A stretch of 64,000 nucleotides of DNA from a virus. The notes below the pieces were generated by a model, which did no database searches, was not told the DNA's origin, and saw nothing but the letters and a program-made list of their open reading frames with translations. Shown piece by piece: positions 18,778-27,728 of the stretch; the stretch's first letter is position 1, and each line of letters starts with the position of its first letter. The stretch lies in the IMG/VR virus record IMGVR_UViG_3300002350_000003, positions 1 through 64,000 of that record. One strand, written 5' to 3'. Both the position numbers and the translations under genes were made by a program.

Positions 18778-19514
18778 TGATCCCACGCTCCTGTCATGTT
18801 TGAAAAATAATTGTTTCCTAAATAATAATGTCTATCAAATTCAGCGGATTGTAAAAATGGATTCAGCGTTGATCCAATATCTAGGTATGTATTGTCTTCA
18901 CAGTGTTTAGTTAGTTCATAACACAATATATTACCAAATGGCCCGCAACAGAATAAGAATATCATATCTTTTAAGTTTCTATCGGTAATCATAGACTTAC
19001 TTTTTTCAATTAGATCCCAATTGCTTTGCCAAGCATTGTTCTCTACCGGAAAAACTATTTTAGGTCTAAATGGTAGACGTTCTATTTTAGCGTTCTTATT
19101 ACAAAATAAAACAACGGGTCTTTCCTTGTAGTGGGGCAATATGTTATTGATATAATATTTATAATTGCTATTTACCCATATGTCTGCCCATGTCAAATGA
19201 CTTTCTTCTTGACCGGACAACTCTTTCATTTGCTGGTGAGTTTCTAAGCCAAAAACGTTAACGCACGTAACTCCTACAAAATATCTAGAATTTTTATATT
19301 GAAAAGCATTTATTAGTTCTTGTCTCTTCAATTGATCTTGCTCATTATTAGGATCAAACCAAAACTCTTTATTGTTTATTGGTTGATTGCACATGACAGA
19401 CCATTCTCCATCACAAAACTTCGAAAAGCTTATATTATCCTTAGACTTTAGTGCAGACTCTAAAACCTTGATATCTTCTCTATAATCTTTATTCGGTGGC
19501 GTTGTGAATTTCAT
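18774..19514 (-). CDS. GT-D-fold-like glycosyltransferase
   Basis: 246 residues with 'FSKFCDGEW' near residues 30-38. That matches the 'RFGDGE' signature of the GT-D (DUF1792-type) glycosyltransferases, whose Asp-x-Glu (here D35, E37) binds the metal and nucleotide sugar. A late 'FCCGPFGN' loop resembles the family's glycine-rich segment. Ribosome site AAAAGGA precedes the ATG. It is embedded among other sugar-transfer genes. The acceptor is unknown: candidates are virion proteins, phage DNA bases or host surface sugars. Confidence 0.65.
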   Translation of the reverse strand: MKFTTPPNKDYREDIKVLESALKSKDNISFSKFCDGEWSVMCNQPINNKEFWFDPNNEQDQLKRQELINAFQYKNSRYFVGVTCVNVFGLETHQQMKELSGQEESHLTWADIWVNSNYKYYINNILPHYKERPVVLFCNKNAKIERLPFRPKIVFPVENNAWQSNWDLIEKSKSMITDRNLKDMIFLFCCGPFGNILCYELTKHCEDNTYLDIGSTLNPFLQSAEFDRHYYLGNNYFSNMTGAWDQ

Positions 19515-20280
19515 TTTGTTCCTTTTCTGATTCTTCTTCAGCTATTGTATATCCCATTTGTCTCACAAAGTTCCAATATCTATTCATACCAATATTTGCG
19601 TGATAATCCATAGATATTGCTACTGGCTCTTCACCGTATTTTAATGCTGTCTCTGGCATAGATCCCCACATGTCCATATCACCTTTTGGGTGCGGTGGAA
19701 CATATGTATTTAATCCAAAATGCCTTTTTACAGCGAATGATAGATGCGTATCCTCTCCGTATCTCATTGGATTTATATCCGGCATTTCTGCCCAGAAAGC
19801 TCTCAACCAATTTTTTTCAAAGAACCAAGAATGACAACCCATGTCTACTCTTACGGTTTCTTCATTAGGATTACACCATCCAACGGCTGTATAGCTTTTT
19901 GGTGCTGGGTATGTCAGGTCATAACCTTTGTGTGCTATTACTCCCCTAGTACTCAATATACCATTATGAGTTTCCAATGTTTTTAAACAGTTTTCTAGCC
20001 ACTTTTTACCCGGAATGGTATCATCATCAATTACACACACGTATTTAGTTCTTGCATTTAAAGCTACGGCAAATCTTCCCCAGCTACCATAATCAGTGTT
20101 TGATATTATTGTATTGCACTGGTTTAATATATCTCTGTCAAATTGTACATTATCAACAACATTGACCCACATCATTATATCTATATCACTCACTGTTTGA
20201 GATTTGATGGCTTCAAACTGTTGCTTTAAAACGTGCGGCCTTTTGAATCCGCTAAGAACTATAGTAATTAGATTACTCAT
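19489..20280 (-). CDS. Family 2 (GT-A) glycosyltransferase
   Basis: 263 residues. The N-terminal Rossmann-like start 'ITIVLSGFKRP' and the 'VCVIDDDTIPGKKWL' segment (D85-D87) are the nucleotide-sugar-binding DxD region of GT-A/GT2 enzymes. A later 'YGEDTHLSFAV' motif resembles the catalytic ED loop. It overlaps the GT-D gene by 26 bases and the upstream gene by four. Likely transfers a sugar in the same pathway as its neighbours. Confidence 0.8.
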   Translation of the reverse strand: MSNLITIVLSGFKRPHVLKQQFEAIKSQTVSDIDIMMWVNVVDNVQFDRDILNQCNTIISNTDYGSWGRFAVALNARTKYVCVIDDDTIPGKKWLENCLKTLETHNGILSTRGVIAHKGYDLTYPAPKSYTAVGWCNPNEETVRVDMGCHSWFFEKNWLRAFWAEMPDINPMRYGEDTHLSFAVKRHFGLNTYVPPHPKGDMDMWGSMPETALKYGEEPVAISMDYHANIGMNRYWNFVRQMGYTIAEEESEKEQNEIHNATE

Positions 20281-21086
20281 TTAATTTCTCCAATAATTTT
20301 AGTAAGTTCTGATGCTTTGTCATCAATATGTAAACTATTTAATAGTGTTTTTAGTCTGTGTAAACAAGTGTGCTTGTTTTTTACTGATGATAATAATTTT
20401 TGCCCCTTGAATATATCGTCTATTTTATCTAGATCCTTGGTGTCTTTTGTGTCAAATGTGACCTTAGTTCCACTATATATAGAATTAAAAGCTAATTGTG
20501 AACCTATATATGATCTACCCTTAAACACAATCTCTTTGTAGTTACGGAATAAAGTGTTCAAAACATGAACAGGCAAAATAAAATCTACTTTATCAGCTAA
20601 CTTATGATTCCATGAAGAGTAATGATAAGTTCCATCTAATTCCACTATATCCTCTTCTTTTTCTACAAAAATCAATTTTTCTATAGAATATTCAGCATTT
20701 CCAGAATTCAAAAATATATCTGCTGATTCTAGTATTTTAATATATGAGCCATTCTTTAGCTCAAGATTGCTATTTCCAAAAAATTTAGCATTTATTTTTT
20801 TGTCACTTAATGAGGCGGCAAAATCTTCTAATGATGTAGTATCTATATTATTGATATTTATTAATAGTGATATATTTTTATTGGATAACATATAGTGTAT
20901 CATATCTTTTGAAACACCGCTTATGTGAGTTATTAAAATATCCGGCTTGAAAAGATCAAATTCGTCATATATGCTGCTTCTACTATCGAAAATCTTAGAC
21001 TCGATATTTATCTTAGAGAGGGCAGCATTGATATAAAACGGCTCAGTATTCCAAGGTGTGCTGTAATCAGATATTAAAAATTTCAT
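20277..21086 (-). CDS. Probable GT-B-like glycosyltransferase (divergent)
   Basis: 269 residues. The N-terminus has a beta-alpha start and 'LFKPDILITH' near residues 47-56, reminiscent of CgeB-type GT-B proteins. The C-terminal half has 'GRSYIGSQLAFNSIYSG', resembling the donor-side loop of that group, but the usual Glu pair is not obvious. Base composition looks especially AT-rich. Assigned mainly from fold-like pattern and operon position, so it could be another sugar-pathway protein. Confidence 0.4.
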   Translation of the reverse strand: MKFLISDYSTPWNTEPFYINAALSKINIESKIFDSRSSIYDEFDLFKPDILITHISGVSKDMIHYMLSNKNISLLININNIDTTSLEDFAASLSDKKINAKFFGNSNLELKNGSYIKILESADIFLNSGNAEYSIEKLIFVEKEEDIVELDGTYHYSSWNHKLADKVDFILPVHVLNTLFRNYKEIVFKGRSYIGSQLAFNSIYSGTKVTFDTKDTKDLDKIDDIFKGQKLLSSVKNKHTCLHRLKTLLNSLHIDDKASELTKIIGEIK

Positions 21087-21828
21087 GATTATCCTTTATA
21101 GTGTGATAAGTTTTGATGTTATTTATTTTATAGATCGGAAATTTGTTTTCGATGCAAGAAATGGAGTAATCATTTTTGATAATGTCGTTTATAGCTTCAA
21201 AGATAAACTTTTTCTTACTATCTTGATGATTCAAAAATTTTCGTAATGTGTCTATTACCTCTGCACCGTTTAAATATAATAGCTCTGACCAAGTTTTATA
21301 TGCACCAAAAGAAAAATGCTCTGCTATATTTTGAGAGTTTACATTTATGCCAATCTCTAGGTTTTCGCATGGGTTTCGTTCAACAACGGCACATATTTTA
21401 TTAGTATCTATTAGCGATAAAGCTTTTTTGTTTATTAATAGACTCCCATCCACGACAAGAATTTTCTCATTAAAAGTATTATTAATTGCTATTCTGAAGC
21501 CCTCACATGAATTGCAAGATCCAAATACTTGATTTTCAACTATTCTTATATTAAGATTTTTATACTTTGAGCGTATATACTTTGATATCTTTTCACCATC
21601 AAACCCAATGCAAACTATTATTTCGCTATTTGGGAAACATTTTTTAATGCATTCTATTTGTATATCTATTAACACTTTCTTATTTATTTGAATCAATGAT
21701 ACTGGACCATAAGATTTCATTCTATATCCCGGCAGATCACATAGCATTATTATTGTAACAAAATCATGTATTTTTTCTTCGGCCTGTTTTTTGATTATTG
21801 TTCGTTTTTTCTTTATTATTCTTACCAT
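21067..21828 (-). CDS. Sugar-nucleotidyltransferase-like protein
   Basis: 253 residues. After a Lys-rich N-terminus, the pattern 'SLIQINKKVLIDIQIECIKKCFPNSEIIVCIGF' (about residues 44-76) matches the start of nucleotidyltransferases of the RfbA/GlmU type. In those, a 'L..i..kpll..qi..l' helix precedes a 'ei.vv.Gy' strand. 'KILVVDGSLLI' near residue 123 fits the metal-binding Asp strand ('v.GD'). The classical GxG-x-R-xx-P loop is degraded ('CDLPGYRMKSYGPVS'), so activity is uncertain. It may activate a sugar for the adjacent transferases. Confidence 0.5.
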   Translation of the reverse strand: MVRIIKKKRTIIKKQAEEKIHDFVTIIMLCDLPGYRMKSYGPVSLIQINKKVLIDIQIECIKKCFPNSEIIVCIGFDGEKISKYIRSKYKNLNIRIVENQVFGSCNSCEGFRIAINNTFNEKILVVDGSLLINKKALSLIDTNKICAVVERNPCENLEIGINVNSQNIAEHFSFGAYKTWSELLYLNGAEVIDTLRKFLNHQDSKKKFIFEAINDIIKNDYSISCIENKFPIYKINNIKTYHTIKDNHEIFNI

Positions 21829-22554
21829 TTAGAACTCAATATATAAGTTGTTATTTTTTATTTGTTGTTCTACTTCTGGGTATTTATTTTCGAAATCTAA
21901 ATACAATTCTGGATATAGTATTTTAAAAGCTAATGTTGATATAGCTGTTTTCGATCCACTCTTAAATATTAGACCTCTCCCAAGATCCTCATTTATAATA
22001 GTATCAATATCTAGTATAAATTTTTCTATTCCTATGTAATTAGTTTCATCTACTATGGTATGAAATGCACTAGCAGACTTGAGTAATGTCAAGTATATGT
22101 ATTCGGCCTTATTAATGTACATAGAGACAAATATGTTATGATCAGTATAAACTAGATTTTTGATTTTCTCTTTTTTGTCATCAGAAATTTGATATGAATG
22201 AAACAACTTTAGTATGTATTTTTTATTGATTGTTGATAAAAGTGATTGAATATATTCCATCATTTCATCATCTATATTATCGCAATTAATTAAAATATCA
22301 CAGGTTATTGAAGATTCAAGCCTTGCTTTGCTTAAATCCTTTTGTCCATTATTCCAATCCTTAGTTTTGTATAGGTTACATATTCTATTTATTACAAAAA
22401 ACTCTTTTTCGTTATCATAGGCTTCTATAATATCCTTTTTGAATTTTTCTATCCGATTAGCTTCACATGCAACCTGAGTGTTATCTTCGTATATGGCAAA
22501 GATACATTCTTTACAGCTAGTTTGGCTAATTGTGCCTGACGGCATGTAATTCAT
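21829..22554 (-). CDS. Cysteine-motif protein of sugar operon (241 aa), unknown
   Basis: Starts at an ATG with AAGGAT six bases ahead. The N-terminus has 'SCKECIFA' followed about 11 residues later by another Cys, a CxxC-x11-C arrangement that could bind zinc or an iron-sulfur cluster. The rest is helical and acidic. The stop abuts the next start (TAAATG). No family identified. Position between a methyltransferase-like gene and a nucleotidyltransferase-like gene suggests an accessory role in the same pathway. Confidence 0.5.
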   Translation of the reverse strand: MNYMPSGTISQTSCKECIFAIYEDNTQVACEANRIEKFKKDIIEAYDNEKEFFVINRICNLYKTKDWNNGQKDLSKARLESSITCDILINCDNIDDEMMEYIQSLLSTINKKYILKLFHSYQISDDKKEKIKNLVYTDHNIFVSMYINKAEYIYLTLLKSASAFHTIVDETNYIGIEKFILDIDTIINEDLGRGLIFKSGSKTAISTLAFKILYPELYLDFENKYPEVEQQIKNNNLYIEF

Positions 22555-22942
22555 ATGTCGATCCTTTCAAAAACATTTTTTCAGTTTTGATGCCTAATGC
22601 ATCTAATCTATCAGATAGATTTTTGCAGTCATAAATAGCTTTTCTGTTATATACGACCTCATTGAATACATCGCAGTCAAGAACCTTATTTATCATATCC
22701 ATGCATAGACAATTTGCATCAACCCCAGTAATTAAGAGATTACCATTCATTCTAAGTAATTGTCTTATCTTTCCAAGAAAATTATTGATGTTATTGTGTG
22801 GTACTTGCTCTATGGTATTTATCATCACGATAGAACTGATAGAATTATCTGGTACATCTAAATTGATCATACCATTTTCTATCATAACTGGATTATAACC
22901 ATCTACGCAGTCAGATATATCGTTTAATATCTGTATCTTCAT
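22526..22942 (-). CDS. Short methyltransferase-like protein lacking the SAM loop
   Basis: 138 residues. 'INLDVPDNSISSIVMINTIEQVPH' (quoted here only in part: residues 26-49) and 'IRQLLRMNGNLLITGVD' correspond to motifs II-IV of the class I SAM methyltransferases found beside glycosyltransferases ('LP.ds.d.i....leH' and 'L.pGG.l.i..p'). The N-terminal GxGxG SAM-binding loop is missing, and the length is well below the usual 200 or more. It is either a degenerate or non-enzymatic relative, or it works with a partner. The stop/start overlaps on both sides look intact. Confidence 0.5.
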   Translation of the reverse strand: MKIQILNDISDCVDGYNPVMIENGMINLDVPDNSISSIVMINTIEQVPHNNINNFLGKIRQLLRMNGNLLITGVDANCLCMDMINKVLDCDVFNEVVYNRKAIYDCKNLSDRLDALGIKTEKMFLKGSTYELHAVRHN

Positions 22943-23931
22943 TTTGTTGATTCCTCATAGGCTTCATCGAACAACTTATTCCAATTATTTACAAACTGTG
23001 TTTCTGAAAAATTATCTTCTATAGTTTTTCTAGCATTAGCACCGATTTTTTCTCTTAGGCTTTTATCATTTAATAGTAATTCTAGATATGACCTTAACTC
23101 ACCCTCGTTATTTGAGATAAAGCCATTTTCTCCATTCTTGATTATCTTTGGTATCATGCACGTTGCCGTGGAAACAACAGCACACCCACAGGACATAGCC
23201 TCTAGCAAAGACATGGGTATTGGACTAAGAGTTGAACTATTAAAATATACAGCGCACTGATTATATGAATCGACCAAATCATTTATACTTTTAGCAGCTT
23301 CTGAAAGCCCTTCTGTATCTCCTATTAGTTTTGTATTTAGTCCACTTGTTATTCTTTTCCACCCGGAGAAATTCAAACAATAATCTCTTTTAACAAAGTC
23401 ATTAGCAACTGTTAAAATTGTATTATTTTTTTCAATGTCTTTGACACTAAAGGTGCTGGTATCTAATCCATGATGAATAACTTTTCCATCTAACTCCCAA
23501 GCAGATCTAGAAAAATCCGATATAAAAACATTTATGTCGCCATTCATACTCCGCATTTCTTCAATTTGCTTTTGTGCCATTGAATTAGGGGTTGGTAAGG
23601 TGTGTTCTAAACATATGATTGGCAATCCAAGCTGCCTATTTATATTTTGAGCCATTTGAAACTGTCCAAATTTGCTCTGAACAAGAATCATATCAAAATT
23701 TAAATAATCACACAATTGATTTTCTGGTAGAATATGATAATTTGCTGGAATATCTGTTTGATTTGAATTCCACTTTTTCATGTTTGAAATATTCAACGCA
23801 TAAAACTCATGATTTGTTTTACATAGCCCTGTCTCATACCTTTCGTGAGTAGGAAAAGTAAGAATATTATACTTATCCTTTTTTGGACTATTTGCTAGAC
23901 TAATAATTCTATTTGTTGTATTATTCAGCAT
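22939..23931 (-). CDS. GT4-like (GT-B) glycosyltransferase
   Basis: 330 residues with a C-terminal donor domain: 'PIPMSLLEAMSCGCAVVST' near residues 240-258, then 'NGENGFI', as in GT4 enzymes. Of the typical E-x7-E pair only the second Glu is present; the first position is Ser. The N-terminal acceptor domain is weakly conserved. It overlaps both neighbours. Likely adds a sugar in the operon's pathway. Confidence 0.75.
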   Translation of the reverse strand: MLNNTTNRIISLANSPKKDKYNILTFPTHERYETGLCKTNHEFYALNISNMKKWNSNQTDIPANYHILPENQLCDYLNFDMILVQSKFGQFQMAQNINRQLGLPIICLEHTLPTPNSMAQKQIEEMRSMNGDINVFISDFSRSAWELDGKVIHHGLDTSTFSVKDIEKNNTILTVANDFVKRDYCLNFSGWKRITSGLNTKLIGDTEGLSEAAKSINDLVDSYNQCAVYFNSSTLSPIPMSLLEAMSCGCAVVSTATCMIPKIIKNGENGFISNNEGELRSYLELLLNDKSLREKIGANARKTIEDNFSETQFVNNWNKLFDEAYEESTK

Positions 23932-25036
23932 TTAGTATTTCCTTTATAATATTTCCCACATTTTCATAAGAAAACTTTTCTGCACACTCTAGCCCTTTTG
24001 TTTTATCTATATTACCCCTATTGTCATAATAGAATCTCATGGCAGATTTTATCTCTTGCTCATCTGGAGTAAACCACAATTCCCTACCGGTAAAAATATT
24101 GGGAAAAGCAGAATCAGAATGTTCACAAACAGACTGTACCCCATTTATTAGTGTTCCATGATTTCTATCTAAGATATATTCTTTTGGTCCACCCTCATTG
24201 CTACATATTGGAGTATTGCCAAAGCACATAGCATCAAATGAAGGAATAGACCACCCTTCACCGTGAGTTGTGTTGACCATACAATCACAAGATTTATGTA
24301 ATATATCTATCTCTTCTGAAGTCATTTCGTCTGATATTATGATTTCTTCATGATAATCTTCAATCTTAGGATAGATTCTTAGAGTCTTTTTAATTGAATC
24401 ACACATACTTTTTACATGATTTTTTAAATCTGTTGAATTTACTCCAAATTTCTTAATCTTAAGAACCAACGAAACCGGCTCATATGCATGAAATTCGCTA
24501 TGAAAAGATTTGATAACTGATTCTATATTTTTTCTTTCATTTATATCTGCAATATAATAAAATTTGAAGCTGCTATTTTTAGCTCCAAAATTAACTCTCG
24601 TCTTTATGTCTTTTTTGTATCTACTAATATCAAATGCGTGTGGAACGTATTTTACATTACTAAAGCCATCTTTTTTCATATTATGCAATTGAGTATTATT
24701 TGGAACCCATATTTCATCAACAAGACTCAGGCTTGTTTTCCAAGGATTGTATTTTAAAGTATTAGACTCACCAACATAGTAGGCAATATTCTTTTTGAAC
24801 TTAGAAGTTCCAACTATATGGTGTGGTAATAGGTGCTGGATGCAAAAATCAATATTGTCTAAAGACTTTTTTTCTAGCTCTGTTATCTTATCTGGTATAC
24901 TAAATGGTTTTGGTGTTAGTTTTACATTCCTACAAACTACATCTATACCAGCTGAATCTATAGCATGTATTAAATCTATAGCTGCTTTTGACCAGCCGCT
25001 ACTTTCTTTATAATGTCCTATATATAATAATTTCAT
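23921..25036 (-). CDS. GT4-like glycosyltransferase
   Basis: 371 residues. It begins 'KLLYIGHYKESSGWSKAA', the Gly-rich N-terminal loop of GT-B enzymes. 'NTTHGEGWSIPSFDAMCFGN' near residues 253-272 is the donor-binding motif, with the second Glu replaced by Asp (E-x7-D). 'NEGGPKEYI' follows at the expected place. It overlaps the next gene by 11 bases and the previous by four. Probably a retaining glycosyltransferase. The acceptor is unknown. Confidence 0.8.
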   Translation of the reverse strand: MKLLYIGHYKESSGWSKAAIDLIHAIDSAGIDVVCRNVKLTPKPFSIPDKITELEKKSLDNIDFCIQHLLPHHIVGTSKFKKNIAYYVGESNTLKYNPWKTSLSLVDEIWVPNNTQLHNMKKDGFSNVKYVPHAFDISRYKKDIKTRVNFGAKNSSFKFYYIADINERKNIESVIKSFHSEFHAYEPVSLVLKIKKFGVNSTDLKNHVKSMCDSIKKTLRIYPKIEDYHEEIIISDEMTSEEIDILHKSCDCMVNTTHGEGWSIPSFDAMCFGNTPICSNEGGPKEYILDRNHGTLINGVQSVCEHSDSAFPNIFTGRELWFTPDEQEIKSAMRFYYDNRGNIDKTKGLECAEKFSYENVGNIIKEILNAE

Positions 25037-26703
25037 GTCATCCCTCTAGCTTTCAGCATTTCGATTCTTTTGTTTTCCCAAAAATTTCTTCTTTGGCATA
25101 AATAAGCCATTTGATCATAAGCGGTATTAAAATCAAATGCATTTCTGCTATTTTTTCCATCAAACATAGATGAATTTTCATTAAAATACATTCCACCAGT
25201 TGTGGATGTAGAACTTTGATATGTCAAATCTCTTATCATCCTTGATTCAAAGTATGAATTTAATCTTTCTGGTTCTCCTAGCACTTCCGCAATGAGCCAT
25301 CTAGCAATATCTTTATGCGGTATGTTATTAGGTAATTTTTCTGGCTTTGGTTTTGGGGTAGATATCCTTGGTTGATTTTTCCAATTATCAAAATCTTCTG
25401 ATATTTCTATACTATCAAAGAAACTTTCCCAAGCACTTCCGCTCTTATCCCACTGATAATGCTTTAGAAACGCTTGTCTGGTATCAAAACCTAGTCTTCT
25501 TCTTATACTGACAGGCTGTTCGAAAAACTCTTTAAACTTTTGAGCGGCTAATATATTGTCTGGAACCGCTCTAAAACATCCAGTTTCAAGTTCTTTGTAT
25601 AAAGCTTTTGGAGTAAGTGGAGTTCCACCAAGATTTCTGACTACACTTTCCATAGCAGAATAATCTGTGGCCATTACTGGTACTCCACATGCGGCGGCTT
25701 CTACTTGTGGTAATCCAAAACCCTCACAATTAGCATACTGAACATATAGATCAAACAAGTTTATGATCTTAGAAAGTTCTTCATATTCTACGCCGTGCTT
25801 TACGTTAGACAAAGATGAACCAAATTGACCAGTATATGGAGATTGTGTAATAGCACCCTTAAATAAAGATGGGAAAGGTTTTCCAGTTTGTCCACATATA
25901 TATGTAAAATATACTTTAGATGATAGCTGGTATTGCTGTAATAACTCTGGAATGTCCCAACCTAAGTCGGGGTAACTTGTATGACAATATAAATAATAAT
26001 TACTGCTATCTTCTACGCTGTCTAATAAAAGTCTAAATGCTTGAAATAAATCTGGATATAATTTTCTTCGCTGGTTTCTCATCACTGTTCCAATAATTTT
26101 AGCATCTGGATTAATTCCCATTGATGCTCTAAGTCCAGCCTTATCTTCTATTGGTTGATAAGCACTGTGTGCAGACGGAGGAGAAATGCCAATATAGTTT
26201 ATCTTACCGCCAGACTGTTGTTTCAATACCTCGCCAGCCCACTCAGAATATGTTAAACAGGCATCAGCGGATTCATATGTTGATACCCACTGCCTAGCCT
26301 GCGGTCTAGCATCTACTGTGGGCATAATGCACCATTTAAAATTTCTTCTAAAGGGCGACCGTTCAGCAAAATCAAGCATCCAAAAATCTCGTATATCGCA
26401 TACAACGTCTGGTAAAAAGTCTAAACATACATGCTCAAACATTGTTTCTCCAAACTGAGCCATTGGATTTTGTGCGTATTGATCTTTTTCTTCTTGTGAG
26501 CAGGAATTGTCTGGAACAACTCCATAAAATTTCCAAGGTATATTTGATGCTCTTGGGTCGCTTCTTTCGCCATATGAAGCCATTTCCGCAATATCATACT
26601 TGCCAGTGCTGTATAAATAATTGAGTATTTCTCTTGTGTAAGTAGCATAACCAGTATTTAAAAATGTTGCTTCACTGCAAAATAATATTCTGGGTTTTCT
26701 CAT
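25033..26703 (-). CDS. Large GT4 glycosyltransferase (556 aa)
   Basis: The N-terminal 'RILFCSEATFLNTGYATYTRE' region (first 25 residues) is a GT-B Gly-rich loop. 'CEGFGLPQVEAAACGVPVMA' near residues 323-342 is a full E-x7-E donor motif followed by 'TDYSAMESV'. The protein is 150-180 residues longer than a typical GT4, with an extra C-terminal helical region (after about residue 430) that has no recognised domain. It is an early gene of the operon and overlaps its neighbours by four bases. Confidence 0.85.
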   Translation of the reverse strand: MRKPRILFCSEATFLNTGYATYTREILNYLYSTGKYDIAEMASYGERSDPRASNIPWKFYGVVPDNSCSQEEKDQYAQNPMAQFGETMFEHVCLDFLPDVVCDIRDFWMLDFAERSPFRRNFKWCIMPTVDARPQARQWVSTYESADACLTYSEWAGEVLKQQSGGKINYIGISPPSAHSAYQPIEDKAGLRASMGINPDAKIIGTVMRNQRRKLYPDLFQAFRLLLDSVEDSSNYYLYCHTSYPDLGWDIPELLQQYQLSSKVYFTYICGQTGKPFPSLFKGAITQSPYTGQFGSSLSNVKHGVEYEELSKIINLFDLYVQYANCEGFGLPQVEAAACGVPVMATDYSAMESVVRNLGGTPLTPKALYKELETGCFRAVPDNILAAQKFKEFFEQPVSIRRRLGFDTRQAFLKHYQWDKSGSAWESFFDSIEISEDFDNWKNQPRISTPKPKPEKLPNNIPHKDIARWLIAEVLGEPERLNSYFESRMIRDLTYQSSTSTTGGMYFNENSSMFDGKNSRNAFDFNTAYDQMAYLCQRRNFWENKRIEMLKARGMT

Positions 26704-27365
26704 ATAAAAAATCCTATTTCTTTATCTGTTCCGGGTGAATTTTTTCTGTAAGTTTCATATCTTGAGAAGGCTATGAGCCGGTTTTTATATACGCAGCACC
26801 ACCTATTATTCATTGGAGTTTCTTGTCCTATACCTATAATTTTATCATTATCAATATAGTCATTTGATATAACCTCATCTACTGAAAGGAAGTTTTTAAT
26901 ATTTTTATACATATCTCTAGTAGTAAAATAGAAGGCGTCATTTGATGAGGTCGGATTCATTATGTCTAATATGCAATTTTTAATGATTGGGTGATCTGAT
27001 TCACAATATAAAAGAGCTTGAAATGTAGTATTCTGGCAAGCACCAGAATTAATGCTGAAAAATTCTATGTTATCAGAAATATAACTTGATATTGGGGCAA
27101 TATGTTCAATGTCTATATCGCAATAATAACCACCATACTTTAGTAGATAACAATATCTAAAAAAATCACCTCTTGTGCATCCAAGATTTAGGCTATTAAA
27201 AAAGTCTACATACGATGAATCGTATTCTTTTGATAAGAATGAAACAATATCATTATCTGTAAAAAAGAGTAAATTTTTATCTGAATTCAATCTTTTGATG
27301 TTATTGAATACATAGTTAGGAATATTATCATTTCTATATGTTAGTATGATATTATTTGGTATCAT
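26700..27365 (-). CDS. GT32-like (DXD sugar-binding) glycosyltransferase
   Basis: 221 residues. 'CTRGDFFRYCYLLKYGGYYCDIDI' (residues 63-86) matches the DXD-containing signature of GT32/capsular-polysaccharide-type transferases: an 'R.D..R...L...GG.Y.D.D' pattern with metal ligands D83 and D85. A 'NNRWCCVY' segment near the C-terminus resembles the family's late loop. It is the first gene of the sugar operon, following the SSB-like gene with TGAATG adjacency. Confidence 0.8.
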   Translation of the reverse strand: MIPNNIILTYRNDNIPNYVFNNIKRLNSDKNLLFFTDNDIVSFLSKEYDSSYVDFFNSLNLGCTRGDFFRYCYLLKYGGYYCDIDIEHIAPISSYISDNIEFFSINSGACQNTTFQALLYCESDHPIIKNCILDIMNPTSSNDAFYFTTRDMYKNIKNFLSVDEVISNDYIDNDKIIGIGQETPMNNRWCCVYKNRLIAFSRYETYRKNSPGTDKEIGFFI

Positions 27366-27677
27366 TCAGTCCTCAATGTCGCCATGGCAAAAATCAAATT
27401 CATTTACCCTAAATATTATTTCAGAACTATCCTTATCTGGATGTTTGGCAGAAGCACTAACCACTAATTTGGTTCCTTTTGTTGCATATTTTTCTATGGT
27501 TTCTGCACCAGTATGCCAAGCTTCACAATTTATATAAGTTGGAATTCTATTTTTTTCCCCGCTTTTAGTTTTGCGGTAAGTATAGACTACCATAGTAAAT
27601 TCTGCTAAAACTACATCATTCACAACAGAAACGTTGGGATTTTCTACTAAATATCCCGTAAAAGAACATATATTCAT
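27366..27677 (-). CDS. Single-stranded DNA-binding-like OB-fold protein
   Basis: 103 residues. It starts 'NICSFTGYLVENP', with 'LAEFTMVVYTYRK' and 'YINCEAWHTGAETIEKYATKGTKLVVSA', the strand order and 'W...A......kG..l.v.g' pattern of bacterial SSB OB-folds. The usual acidic C-terminal tip is short (ends 'GDIED'). It is the second SSB-like protein in the window. It follows the polymerase gene and precedes the sugar operon, with a weak promoter-like sequence upstream. Binding to single-stranded DNA is inferred from family. Confidence 0.75.
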   Translation of the reverse strand: MNICSFTGYLVENPNVSVVNDVVLAEFTMVVYTYRKTKSGEKNRIPTYINCEAWHTGAETIEKYATKGTKLVVSASAKHPDKDSSEIIFRVNEFDFCHGDIED

Positions 27678-27696
27678 TCAAATCTCCTATCTTAAT

Positions 27697-27725
27697 ATAT
27701 TAGCAACGACTGATCAAAAAAACAA
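27697..27725 (-). promoter_or_regulatory. Weak sigma70-like promoter candidate upstream of SSB-like gene
   Basis: Minus strand: TTGTTT (27725-27720), 17-base spacer, TAATAT (27702-27697), 20 bases before the ATG at 27677. It lies in the only gap between the polymerase gene and the SSB-like/sugar operon. Four of six -10 bases match consensus, so this is tentative. Confidence 0.35.
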
Positions 27726-27728
27726 CCG

